From the NCBI RefSeq assembly GCF_009646115.1, contig NZ_CP045720.1:62001-126000 (forward strand): 64,000 nucleotides of DNA. Direction: 5' to 3'. The first letter of the stretch is position 1; each line of letters starts with the position of its first letter. The translations under genes and the position numbers were made by a program. A model generated the notes under the pieces. The model was given only the letters and a program-made list of their open reading frames with translations. It was not told where the DNA came from and did not search any database. Origin of the DNA: Pantoea eucalypti. GTDB taxonomy: Bacteria > Pseudomonadota > Gammaproteobacteria > Enterobacterales > Enterobacteriaceae. Below are positions 19,911 through 32,371 of the stretch, in pieces.

Positions 19911-20840
19911 ATGAGCAAAAACGCAAAACTGGCCGTTCTTGGCAGCATCAACGCTGACCACATCCTTAATCTGGCGCATTTTCCTCGTCCCGGTGAAACG
20001 GTGATCGGGCAGAATTATCAGATTGCGTTTGGCGGTAAAGGTGCAAATCAGGCGGTAGCCGCTGGTCGTGCCGGTGCCGATATCGCATTTATCGCCTGTG
20101 TGGGCGCTGACGACATGGGTAAACGTATTCGTGATCAGCTTACGCAGGACAATATTGATACCACGCCAGTCGAGGTGGTCGAGGGCGAGTCGACCGGTGT
20201 GGCAATGATTTTCGTCAACGGTGACGGTGAGAACAACATTGGCATTTACTCTGGTGCAAATGCGGCGTTAACACCCGATTGTGTGGCGCGTCATCAGCAT
20301 GTCATCGCCGATGCTGATGCACTATTAATGCAGCTGGAATCACCACTGGAAAGCGTACTGGCCGCTGCGACGCTTGCCCGGCAGCATCATACGCAGGTTA
20401 TCCTCAATCCGGCTCCCGCTACCTCTCTTTCAGATGAACTGCTGGCATTAGTCGATATTATTACGCCGAATGAGACCGAAGCCGAGAGCCTGACCGGCAT
20501 TGCAGTCAACAGCGATGAAGATGCGGCACGCGCTGCGGAAGTGCTGCATGCCAAAGGCATAGGCACGGTACTGATTACGCTTGGTCGCCGCGGCGTCTGG
20601 CTGAGCGAGCGGGGAGAAGGTCAGCGTATTGCAGGCTTCAGTGTTAAAGCTATCGACACCATCGCGGCGGGTGACACCTTTAACGGTGCCTTTATTACCG
20701 CGCGACTGGAGCAGAAGCCAATGTACGACGCGGTGCGATTTGCCCATGCCGCCGCCGCTATTGCCGTTACGCGACCGGGTGCACAGCCCTCCGTGCCGTG
20801 GCGCACGGAGATCGATGATTTTTTGCAGCAGCAGGGCTAA
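19911..20840 (+). CDS. rbsK: Ribokinase RbsK
   Basis: RbsK phosphorylates D-ribose at O5 with ATP to give ribose 5-phosphate for the pentose phosphate pathway. From the ATG at 19911 it is 309 aa, exactly the E. coli length; an upstream in-frame ATG would add nine unsupported residues. PfkB-family motifs are present: GSINADHIL at the substrate site, [25 protein letters not shown] and the catalytic [14 protein letters not shown] with its Asp base. The start lies 20 bp after the rbsB stem-loop, and rbsR begins 5 bp downstream. Confidence 0.97.
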   Translation: MSKNAKLAVLGSINADHILNLAHFPRPGETVIGQNYQIAFGGKGANQAVAAGRAGADIAFIACVGADDMGKRIRDQLTQDNIDTTPVEVVEGESTGVAMIFVNGDGENNIGIYSGANAALTPDCVARHQHVIADADALLMQLESPLESVLAAATLARQHHTQVILNPAPATSLSDELLALVDIITPNETEAESLTGIAVNSDEDAARAAEVLHAKGIGTVLITLGRRGVWLSERGEGQRIAGFSVKAIDTIAAGDTFNGAFITARLEQKPMYDAVRFAHAAAAIAVTRPGAQPSVPWRTEIDDFLQQQG

Positions 20841-20844
20841 GCAT

Positions 20845-21837
20845 TTGAGCACCATGAAAGATGTTGCTCGCCTGGCGGGCGTCTCTACCTCAACTGTCTC
20901 GCACGTGATCAATAACAATCGCTTTGTCAGTGATGGCGTGCGCGAAAAAGTTGAGCAGGCGATACGTCATCTCAACTATGCCCCTTCTGCGCTGGCACGC
21001 AGTCTGAAAATTAATCAGACCCACACCATCGGTATGCTGCTGACCACCAGTAGTAACCCCTTTTATGCCGAAGTGGTGCGCGGTGTGGAGGAGAGCTGCT
21101 ATCAGCGTGGCTATAGCCTGATTCTCTGTAACACGGCGGGTGACGAGGAGCGAATGAATCGCAGCCTGGAAACGTTGATGCAGAAGCGTGTCGATGGTTT
21201 GCTGATGATGTGCACTGAAAGTCACCTGCCTTCGGCAGATATTCTGAACCGTTATCCTTCTATACCTACGGTGATGATGGACTGGGCACCCTTTGAAGGC
21301 CGCGGTGACATTATTCAGGATAACGCGCTGCTGGGCGGCGAACTGGCTACTCAGCATCTCATCGACTGCGGTTATACCCGTATAGCCTGTATCGCCGGTC
21401 CACAGGATAAAACCCCTGCGCGTATGCGCCTGGAAGGTTATCGCAACGCCATGACAAAGAGTGGCCTGGAGATTCTGCCCGGCTATGTGGTGAATGGTGA
21501 TTTTGAATTTCAGGGGGGCTACAACGGGATGGTCGAACTGCTGGCGCTGGAAACGCCGCCAGAAGCCGTCTTTACCAGCAACGATGCAATGGCGGTTGGC
21601 GTTTATCACGCGCTCTATCAGGCCGGGATGCGGATTCCGCAGCAGATGGCGGTGATGGGATATGACGATATTGAACTGGCGCGTTATCTCACTCCACCAC
21701 TGAGTACCATCCATCAGCCGAAAGATGCGCTGGGTGAACTGGCGATAGACACCTTAATTCATCGTCTCAGCGATCCCGACGCCAGTCAGCAAACGCTGGT
21801 GCTGACGCCGGAACTGGTGGTGCGGGGGTCGGTTTAG
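20845..21837 (+). CDS. rbsR: Ribose operon repressor RbsR
   Basis: RbsR is the LacI-family repressor of rbsDACBKR, released by ribose. I place the start at a TTG (20845): an AGGG ribosome site lies 8 bases upstream, and the resulting 330-aa protein equals E. coli RbsR in length. The ATG three codons later (20854) is too far from that site. The N-terminal helix-turn-helix reads [18 protein letters not shown], followed by the hinge [11 protein letters not shown] and a periplasmic-binding-protein-like effector domain with [12 protein letters not shown]. Its 3' end overlaps convergent hsrA by 4 bp. Confidence 0.95.
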   Translation: MSTMKDVARLAGVSTSTVSHVINNNRFVSDGVREKVEQAIRHLNYAPSALARSLKINQTHTIGMLLTTSSNPFYAEVVRGVEESCYQRGYSLILCNTAGDEERMNRSLETLMQKRVDGLLMMCTESHLPSADILNRYPSIPTVMMDWAPFEGRGDIIQDNALLGGELATQHLIDCGYTRIACIAGPQDKTPARMRLEGYRNAMTKSGLEILPGYVVNGDFEFQGGYNGMVELLALETPPEAVFTSNDAMAVGVYHALYQAGMRIPQQMAVMGYDDIELARYLTPPLSTIHQPKDALGELAIDTLIHRLSDPDASQQTLVLTPELVVRGSV

Positions 21838-23234
21838 CGCTTTTTCTTCTTGTCACGATTGCTGATCAGATTACGTCCATCCCCGTTTTTCAGCAGCATA
21901 AAGGTCAGCGCCGAAAGTACGGTAACGATACCCATAGTCAGAAACGTGGCATGGAACTGTGAAATGGTGCTGGTTTCAAACTCCTGATAAAAGCGCAGCA
22001 CCGCAGCGCTGACGGCCACACCAAAACTGATCGCTAATTGCTGCGTTACTGCCAGCACGCTATTTCCGCCGCTGGCGTTATCATCATTCAGGTCGGCCAG
22101 CGTAATGGTGTTCATGGCGGTGAATTGCGTAGACATCGCCATGCCGAGAATAAACAGTGGAAGCAATAGTACGAAGATACTTTCAGCGGGTGACTGCAGG
22201 GAGAAGCTGGCGATCAGGATGCCAATAATGGCGGTAATGCCGACCAGCAGACGGCGGTAGCCCAGCCAGCGCAGGAGTTGTGTCACGGTCGACTTCGCCA
22301 GAATCGAACCCAGGGCGGTTGGCGCCATCATGCAGCCTGCAATAATCGCGGAAAAGCCAAATCCAACCTGTAACATAAGCGGCATCAGAAAGGGCACACA
22401 GCCGGTGCCGAGACGAGAGGCAATGTTGCCGACGATGCCGACTGAGAAGGTCCGGGTTTTAAACATCGGCAGGTTGATCAGCGGTGAAGGGTGATTTCGG
22501 GCATGCACTATATAGAGGAGTAAAAGCACGATCCCGCTGAGTAATATCCCGCCGGCCAGCCAGGCAGAAACAATCCGCTCACCGAACAGCTCAATCCCAA
22601 TCGAGATCATCACGAGTCCAGCCCCGAATAATATGAAGCCGAAAAAGTCGAAGCGGCGCTTAGGTGTGGTGAAGTCCGGCATATATTTGCGTGCGTAGAT
22701 AATGCCGAGAATGCCAATCGGGATATTAATCAGGAAGATCCAGTGCCAGGTGGCGTAAGTGACGAGTACGCCACCCAGCATCGGGCCCAGTATCGGCCCG
22801 ACTAAACCTGGCATGGTCACAAAGTTGAGTACCGGCAGCAGTTCACTGCGTGGATAGGCACGTAACAGTGCCAGTCGCGCGACCGGCATCATCATTGCGC
22901 CACCGACGCCCTGTACGATGCGCGACATGACCAGCACCGAAAGCGTCGGTGAGAGTGCACAAGCCAGTGAGCCAAGGGTGAACAGCGATACCGCCACAAT
23001 AAACACTTTGCGCGTGCCGAAGCGATCGGCGAGCCAGCCGCTGACCGGAATCAGCATAGCGACAGTCAGGGTGTAACTGATGACGGCGGATTGCATGGCA
23101 AGGGGAGAACGGTCGAGGCTGGTGGCGATAGCGGGCAGGGCAGTGTTCAGTATGGTGGCGTCGAGTGACTGCATGAAAAAGGCCATAGCAGCTATCCATG
23201 GCAAACCAGCCATGCTGCGCGCGGATTTTATCAT
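21834..23234 (-). CDS. hsrA: MFS (DHA2-type) transporter HsrA
   Basis: HsrA (YieO) is a 14-helix major facilitator family drug/metabolite exporter whose overexpression in E. coli gives homocysteine resistance. The 466-aa product (475 in E. coli) has the N-terminal DHA2 features [16 protein letters not shown] and [14 protein letters not shown], and [13 protein letters not shown] typical of antiporters, followed by a basic C-terminus. AGGAAGGA precedes the ATG. It is convergent with rbsR, as in E. coli. The natural substrate is not known. The neighbouring regulator gene yieP of E. coli is absent; the rRNA promoter region follows directly. Confidence 0.93.
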   Translation of the reverse strand: MIKSARSMAGLPWIAAMAFFMQSLDATILNTALPAIATSLDRSPLAMQSAVISYTLTVAMLIPVSGWLADRFGTRKVFIVAVSLFTLGSLACALSPTLSVLVMSRIVQGVGGAMMMPVARLALLRAYPRSELLPVLNFVTMPGLVGPILGPMLGGVLVTYATWHWIFLINIPIGILGIIYARKYMPDFTTPKRRFDFFGFILFGAGLVMISIGIELFGERIVSAWLAGGILLSGIVLLLLYIVHARNHPSPLINLPMFKTRTFSVGIVGNIASRLGTGCVPFLMPLMLQVGFGFSAIIAGCMMAPTALGSILAKSTVTQLLRWLGYRRLLVGITAIIGILIASFSLQSPAESIFVLLLPLFILGMAMSTQFTAMNTITLADLNDDNASGGNSVLAVTQQLAISFGVAVSAAVLRFYQEFETSTISQFHATFLTMGIVTVLSALTFMLLKNGDGRNLISNRDKKKKR

Positions 23235-23416
23235 TGAGTGTCCTTCCTGGGGTTATCCTGCGAGAAGAAGCAAAATAATAGCACCCGCAATCGGCAACGG
23301 CAGGTCTCTTTACAACGTTTCGTTGCCACTTTTGTGCGTTATTCGGCCATGAAACGTCTCTTTTTAAGCCGTTCGTTTAAAAAAGAGGCGCTCAGTAAAT
23401 TAATTCGAAGAAACAC

Positions 23417-23444
23417 TTGTCAGCCTGAGGAAACTCCCTATAAT
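23417..23444 (+). promoter_or_regulatory. rRNA operon promoter P1
   Basis: TTGTCA (23417-23422) and a perfect TATAAT (23439-23444) are 16 bp apart, followed by the GC-rich discriminator GCGCCTCC typical of stringently controlled rrn P1. The AT-rich stretch upstream (23350-23410) could act as UP element and Fis-binding region. Confidence 0.85.
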
Positions 23445-23535
23445 GCGCCTCCATCGACACGGAACACCGGCAACGGGAAGCGGGTTGAGAGGCACAGGGG
23501 ACTGCGCCGCCGGAGAAAAACTTCTGAAATAGAGG

Positions 23536-23563
23536 TTGACTCTGCAGGAGGAAAGCGTAATAT
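23536..23563 (+). promoter_or_regulatory. rRNA operon promoter P2
   Basis: TTGACT (23536-23541) and TAATAT (23558-23563) are 16 bp apart, about 120 bp downstream of P1, as in E. coli rrn operons. Confidence 0.8.
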
Positions 23564-23602
23564 ACGCCACCTCGCGACAGGACGCTAACGCACTGTTCGC
23601 AC

Positions 23603-23615
23603 TGCTCTTTAACAA
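23603..23615 (+). promoter_or_regulatory. boxA antitermination element of the rRNA leader
   Basis: TGCTCTTTAACAA matches the rrn boxA that recruits NusB-NusE. It lies between P2 and the 16S gene. Confidence 0.85.
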
Positions 23616-23768
23616 TTTATCAGACAATCTGTGTGGGCACTCGCAGGATTGATATCAGCGTCTTAGGACGCAAAAAAATATCAAAGCCTCACGAGTGAAC
23701 ACATAATGAAATTCATTATGACGTTTTACAGATGAGCACCGCTTAACTTGTTTAAGCAAATCAAACTT

Positions 23769-25308
<1,540 letters not shown>

Positions 25309-25397
25309 CCTGAAGATACCTTCCCGCGCAGTGTCCACAACAGATTGTCTGATAAAAAGTAATGAGCAGGACGGCTGCGAAGTCGTGACACTATCGT

Positions 25398-25472
25398 GTC
25401 CCCTTCGTCTAGCGGTTAGGACTCCGCCCTTTCACGGCGGCAACAGGGGTTCGAATCCCCTAGGGGACGCCA
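25398..25472 (+). tRNA. gltU: tRNA-Glu (anticodon TTC) in the 16S-23S spacer
   Basis: The 75-nt cloverleaf starts GTCCCCTTCGTCTAGCGGTT, with anticodon TTC at 25431-25433, T-arm GGGGTTCGAATCCCC and encoded 3' CCA. tRNA-Glu in the spacer marks one class of enterobacterial rRNA operon, including E. coli rrnC. Confidence 0.98.
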
Positions 25473-25560
25473 CCTGCTTGGTGACAGGTGAAAGGTGTCT
25501 CCATACAGTATCTCAAAACCGTTCTGGTTGCGTAAGCAGCCGTGGCGCGTTTGAGATATT

Positions 25561-25573
25561 TGCTCTTTAACAA
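25561..25573 (+). promoter_or_regulatory. Spacer boxA element upstream of 23S
   Basis: TGCTCTTTAACAA repeats the leader boxA sequence, here between tRNA-Glu and the 23S gene, where it renews the antitermination complex in E. coli rrn operons. Confidence 0.8.
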
Positions 25574-25702
25574 TCCGGAACAAGCTGAAAATTGAAACGA
25601 CGTGTCGTTTTCATTCTCCGTAATAAGAATGAAAAGCGCGACACGTTCGAGTCTCTCAAATGCTTGCAGCTCGCAGCGTTGTAAAACGCCTGTGGGTTGT
25701 GA

Positions 25703-28614
<2,912 letters not shown>

Positions 28615-28705
28615 ACAACGCCAGAGGCGTTTTTGAGAGACACGATTTTCAGCCTGTACCGGATATATCTGCGCGGCCTTAAGGGGCGGCGCGGAGAACA
28701 GAATC

Positions 28706-28825
28706 TGCCTGGCGGCTTTAGCGCGGTGGTCCCACCTGACCCCATGCCGAACTCAGAAGTGAAACGCCGTAGCGCCGATGGTAGTGTGGGGTCTCCCCAT
28801 GCGAGAGTAGGGAACTGCCAGGCAT
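28706..28825 (+). rRNA. rrf: 5S ribosomal RNA
   Basis: The 120-nt gene starts TGCCTGGCGGCTTTAGCGCG and ends GGGAACTGCCAGGCAT, with complementary ends forming helix I. There is a single copy, with no tRNA genes distal to it. Confidence 0.98.
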
Positions 28826-28840
28826 TAAATAAGTGAAGAA

Positions 28841-28868
28841 GCCCCGCACGGAAGTGCGGGGCTTTTTT
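28841..28868 (+). terminator. rRNA operon terminator
   Basis: GCCCCGCAC-GGAA-GTGCGGGGC is a perfect 9-bp stem with tetraloop followed by six T residues, 15 nt after 5S. Confidence 0.93.
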
Positions 28869-28908
28869 ACGTCTGCAGATCGTGAAAAACACGCTGAATT
28901 TACCGGCT

Positions 28909-29415
28909 TCAGCACTTTCCCATCCAATCCACAATGAAATCTGCAACGCTATTTGGGCAATTTATATCCAGAACCGGCACGTGCAGGGCCAGTTTCTGGT
29001 CGCTGGCGACAGCGATCACATGCTCATCAAGCAGTTCATCAATTCCGCCCTTGATCCCTGCACGCCATAAAATAATTTTAGGTACGGATTCCTCTTTAAA
29101 GCCCTCAACCAGTACGATCTCCAGCGCAGAGTGATCCATACGGCTGAGCAGATAAGGCAGATCAATCGACGGCTTTTCCGGTGTTTCACACATCAATGCC
29201 CATCGCTCCGAACTGGCCACCATCACCTGATGGGCACCCGCTTTTCTGAGCAGATAGCTATCTTTACCTGGCGTATCCACATCCATCTGATGATGTGTGT
29301 GCTTAATCAGCCCGGCACGAATCCCTTTACTGCTGAGAATCGGTATCACCTGCTGTAACAGCGTCGTTTTACCGGTTCCACTCCAGCCCGCAATCGCAAG
29401 TAAGGGTAAGGACAT
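28909..29415 (-). CDS. mobB: Molybdopterin-guanine dinucleotide biosynthesis adaptor MobB
   Basis: MobB is a GTP-binding protein that works with MobA in making the bis-MGD form of molybdenum cofactor; it is not essential in E. coli. From MSLPLLAIAGWSGTGKTT the product is 168 aa. The P-loop GWSGTGKTT is at residues 10-18, and LIKHTHHQMDVDTPGKDSYLLRKAGA and LVEGFK are conserved. GAGAGG lies five bases before this ATG, which decides it against two upstream ATGs inside mobA. It follows mobA with a 1-bp gap and is convergent with the rRNA operon. Confidence 0.95.
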   Translation of the reverse strand: MSLPLLAIAGWSGTGKTTLLQQVIPILSSKGIRAGLIKHTHHQMDVDTPGKDSYLLRKAGAHQVMVASSERWALMCETPEKPSIDLPYLLSRMDHSALEIVLVEGFKEESVPKIILWRAGIKGGIDELLDEHVIAVASDQKLALHVPVLDINCPNSVADFIVDWMGKC

Positions 29416-29416
29416 A

Positions 29417-29983
29417 TCAACCTCTCTCATTGAGATCATCGGGCGTATTAATATTGCGAAAGGCAGACTCATCGTCAGTCAGAAGTACTGCATGACCACC
29501 GTGATCGCGCAGGAAGTGCATAAGACGTCGTTCACCAGCCTGCAGATAGGCATAAAGAGGTGCAGCCATATCACGATGAATCAGAGCCAGTGTGGGGTGA
29601 TCGCGCGACTGTGAGCGAACCCAGACGGCTGGCGCGTCTCCACGTTGCTCAACCAGTTTTTCCACGACGTTAAGCGGCACTGCAGGTGTATCACAGGAGC
29701 AAAAAGCGGCCCATTCACCGTCAATGGCGATCAACGCACTGTAGATACCGGCCAGTGGACCCGGATAATCATCAAAAACATCCTGAACAACCCGACACCC
29801 GCTTAACTGATAGCGATCAATATTGCGATTGGCATTAATCATGACAATGTCCACTTGTGGCCTGAGCCGTTCAAGCACATGCTGATAAAGTGGCCTGCCA
29901 TTCAGGTGCACTAATCCTTTGTCCTGACCACCCATGCGGCGGCCCTGACCACCGGCCAGAATGACGCCGGTTAATATTGTCAT
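29417..29983 (-). CDS. mobA: Molybdenum cofactor guanylyltransferase MobA
   Basis: MobA transfers GMP from GTP to molybdopterin, producing the MGD cofactor used by DMSO-reductase-family enzymes. The 188-aa product (194 in E. coli) has the nucleotidyltransferase signature LAGGQGRRMGGQDKGL near residue 10, the YPGPLAGIYSAL segment, a metal-binding CDTPAVP and NINTPDDL at the C-terminus. It is first of the mobA-mobB pair and divergent from yihD. Confidence 0.96.
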   Translation of the reverse strand: MTILTGVILAGGQGRRMGGQDKGLVHLNGRPLYQHVLERLRPQVDIVMINANRNIDRYQLSGCRVVQDVFDDYPGPLAGIYSALIAIDGEWAAFCSCDTPAVPLNVVEKLVEQRGDAPAVWVRSQSRDHPTLALIHRDMAAPLYAYLQAGERRLMHFLRDHGGHAVLLTDDESAFRNINTPDDLNERG

Positions 29984-30030
29984 GAGAGTGTCCTCGCTAA
30001 TGACGCACTGTGAATACGGGAGAATCCTGA

Positions 30031-30306
30031 ATGAAATGCCATCGTTTAAACGAGCTGATCGCGTTGCTGCAACCCGCCTGGCAAAAAGAACCTGACATTA
30101 ATCTGGTCACATTTTTGCAGAAACTGGCTCAGGAATCTGGATTCCGTGGCCCGTTAAGTGAATTAACCGACGATGTATTAATTTACCATCTTAAAATGCG
30201 TGACTCTGCCAGCGATGATGAAATTCCCGGCCTTAAAAAAGACTATGAAGTTGATTTCAAAACAGCACTGCTCCGCGCACGGGGTGTCATTAAACAGGAC
30301 GAGTAG
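30031..30306 (+). CDS. yihD: YihD family protein of unknown function
   Basis: This small acidic protein of 91 aa (89 in E. coli) begins [21 protein letters not shown] and ends [10 protein letters not shown]. It belongs to the conserved enterobacterial YihD family; no enzymatic function is established. Its place between mobA and srkA is the same as in E. coli, where yihD lies near the Cpx-responsive srkA-dsbA genes. The srkA start follows 45 bp later, so co-transcription is possible. Confidence 0.93.
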   Translation: MKCHRLNELIALLQPAWQKEPDINLVTFLQKLAQESGFRGPLSELTDDVLIYHLKMRDSASDDEIPGLKKDYEVDFKTALLRARGVIKQDE

Positions 30307-30351
30307 TGTTATCCTTGGCAGTTAAATGTAAGGGTGACTACAGGTAACATG

Positions 30352-31338
30352 ATGAGCGACGCTGCTTTTAACTTCCAGACCTTGAATCCCGATGTGCTGC
30401 TTGATGCGCTTTGGGAGACAGGAATTCGCGTCGAGTCGGGTCTGACAGCCCTGAACAGCTATGAGAACCGGGTTTATCAGTTCAGCGATGATGAAAAACG
30501 ACGCTATGTAGCGAAGTTTTATCGTCCACAGCGCTGGCGTGCCGAACAGATTGCTGAAGAGCATCAGTATGCACTCGATCTGCTGGCTGACGAGGTGCCC
30601 ATCGCAGCACCACTGCGGTTAAAGGGTGAAACACTGCACAGCCACGCTGGCTTCTTCTTTGCCGTCTTTCCCAGCCTGGGCGGACGACAATATGAGACAG
30701 ACAATGAAGACCAGATGGAATGGGTAGGCCGCTTCCTGGGGCGCATTCATCAGACCGGGCGCAAAACGTTATTCGGCAATCGACCGACCATAGGCCTGGA
30801 TGAATATCTGCATGAACCCCGTCAGGTTCTGGAACAATCACTCTTAGTGCCTGCATCACTTAAGGCCGCACTGCTGCAGGCGCTTGATAAGCTGGGCAAT
30901 ACGCTGCAGCAACGGTGGCACACTACGTGGCAGCCGCTACGATTACATGGCGACTGCCATCCGGGTAATATTCTGTGGCGTGACGGACCGCTGTTTGTCG
31001 ATCTGGATGATGCCCGTAATGGCCCGGCAGTACAGGATCTGTGGATGCTGATTAGCGGCGATCGACAGGAACAGCGTATTCAGTGGGATATTCTGCTGGA
31101 GGCTTACAGTGAATTCAGTGATTTTGATATTAATGAATTGTCACTGATTGAGCCTTTACGCGCTATGCGCATGGTTTATTATCTGGCCTGGGTTGTCCGA
31201 CGCTGGCAGGATCCCGCTTTTCCTCGCGCTTTCCCCTGGATAACAGATGAAGATTTCTGGCGCAGGCAAATTTCACTCTTTACCGAGCAGGAGAAGCTGT
31301 TGCAGGAACCTCCTCTGCAGCTGACACCGCAATATTAA
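30352..31338 (+). CDS. srkA: Stress response kinase A (SrkA/YihE)
   Basis: SrkA is a Ser/Thr protein kinase of the aminoglycoside-phosphotransferase fold that in E. coli is Cpx-induced and counters MazF-linked stress death. From MSDAAFNFQTL (30352) the product is 328 aa, equal to E. coli; an ATG one codon earlier is less well spaced from the AGG site. The catalytic loop LHGDCHPGNILWRDG and the metal-binding DLDDARNGP are intact. dsbA follows after 26 bp, preserving the srkA-dsbA operon seen in E. coli. Confidence 0.95.
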   Translation: MSDAAFNFQTLNPDVLLDALWETGIRVESGLTALNSYENRVYQFSDDEKRRYVAKFYRPQRWRAEQIAEEHQYALDLLADEVPIAAPLRLKGETLHSHAGFFFAVFPSLGGRQYETDNEDQMEWVGRFLGRIHQTGRKTLFGNRPTIGLDEYLHEPRQVLEQSLLVPASLKAALLQALDKLGNTLQQRWHTTWQPLRLHGDCHPGNILWRDGPLFVDLDDARNGPAVQDLWMLISGDRQEQRIQWDILLEAYSEFSDFDINELSLIEPLRAMRMVYYLAWVVRRWQDPAFPRAFPWITDEDFWRRQISLFTEQEKLLQEPPLQLTPQY

Positions 31339-31364
31339 TGACGTAGTCAGGAGAATTTTTCACG

Positions 31365-31994
31365 ATGAAAAAAATTTGGTTTGCTCTGATGGGTTTAGTG
31401 CTGGCATTCAGCGCGTCCGCTGCCCAGTTCACTGAAGGTAAACAATATGTCAGTCTGCCGAAACCCGTGGCCGGCGAACCTCAGGTGATGGAGTTCTTCT
31501 CCTTCTTCTGCCCGCACTGCTATCAGTTTGAACGTATTTATCACGTCAATGACGCGGTGAAAAAGAATCTGCCTGCTGACACTAAACTGGTGAAATACCA
31601 CGTCGATTTCCTTGGTGGCGATCTGGGACCGGTTGTGACCCAGGCCTGGGCTGTGGCGATGGCGCTGGGCGTTGAAGATAAGGTGACAGTACCGATCTTT
31701 GATGGCATCCAGAAAACACAGACCATCACCGATCCTGCCAGTCTGAAAGAGACGTTTGTCAAAGCGGCCGGTATCTCCGCTGCTGACTATGATGCTGCAT
31801 GGAACAGCTTCGCCGTAAAAGCGCTGGTTGCACAACAGCAGAAAGCGGCTGCGGATGTTGATCTGCGCGGTGTACCAGCGATGTTCGTTAATGGCAAATA
31901 TATGGTGAACAACGGCGGCCTTGATACCAGCTCTATGGACAATTTCGTTGCTGACTACGCGAACGTGGTTAAATTCCTTGTAAGCCAGAAGTAA
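31365..31994 (+). CDS. dsbA: Periplasmic thiol:disulfide oxidoreductase DsbA
   Basis: DsbA donates its disulfide to newly exported proteins and is reoxidised by DsbB. The 209-aa precursor has a signal peptide ending ASA at residue 19. The active-site CPHC is at precursor residues 49-52 ([10 protein letters not shown]), and the cis-proline loop is [10 protein letters not shown]. The helical insertion domain sits between the two thioredoxin halves. It is second in the srkA-dsbA pair and is followed by a strong terminator. Confidence 0.98.
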   Translation: MKKIWFALMGLVLAFSASAAQFTEGKQYVSLPKPVAGEPQVMEFFSFFCPHCYQFERIYHVNDAVKKNLPADTKLVKYHVDFLGGDLGPVVTQAWAVAMALGVEDKVTVPIFDGIQKTQTITDPASLKETFVKAAGISAADYDAAWNSFAVKALVAQQQKAAADVDLRGVPAMFVNGKYMVNNGGLDTSSMDNFVADYANVVKFLVSQK

Positions 31995-32015
31995 CAGGCT
32001 TTGTCATCTCATTCA

Positions 32016-32040
32016 ACGCCAGCTCAGCTGGCGTTTTTTT
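32016..32040 (+). terminator. Terminator of srkA-dsbA
   Basis: ACGCCAGC-TCA-GCTGGCGT is a perfect 8-bp hairpin followed by six or more T residues, 22 bp after the dsbA stop. Confidence 0.93.
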
Positions 32041-32371
32041 ATGCTATTGAACAGAGACATAAATTTTGTCCATCTCCAGGGCATAAATTTAATATCCACA
32101 CAAGGGATCACATAATTAAAATTGCCGATCGGGTCACGGAAATTAAATAAGTCTATGAAATAGATGGTTTTTATTTGAGGTTTAATCATTTAAGATCCTG
32201 AAAAACAGCGCGTTATAATTTTTACGCACAAAGTTATCCACAGAATGATCGTTGCGATCTTATCTCCAGAACCGTCAAAAACGCGACATATCCTACGCCT
32301 TAGTTCACCCTTTCTGCCAGGTTGTGGCATCCTTATAGACCAACCCATAGCAACGAAGACAACACAGACTT
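32041..32371 (+). promoter_or_regulatory. polA upstream region with a perfect DnaA box
   Basis: This AT-rich region of about 330 bp precedes polA and holds no gene. A consensus DnaA box TTATCCACA is at 32234-32242, about 130 bp before polA. DnaA stimulation of polA has been reported in E. coli, so a regulatory role is plausible. Promoter hexamers were not assigned with confidence. Confidence 0.6.

Noticed and set aside
25309..25397. A second tRNA in the 16S-23S spacer
   Set aside because: Only tRNA-Glu forms a cloverleaf; the remaining spacer holds processing stems and boxA but no other tRNA.
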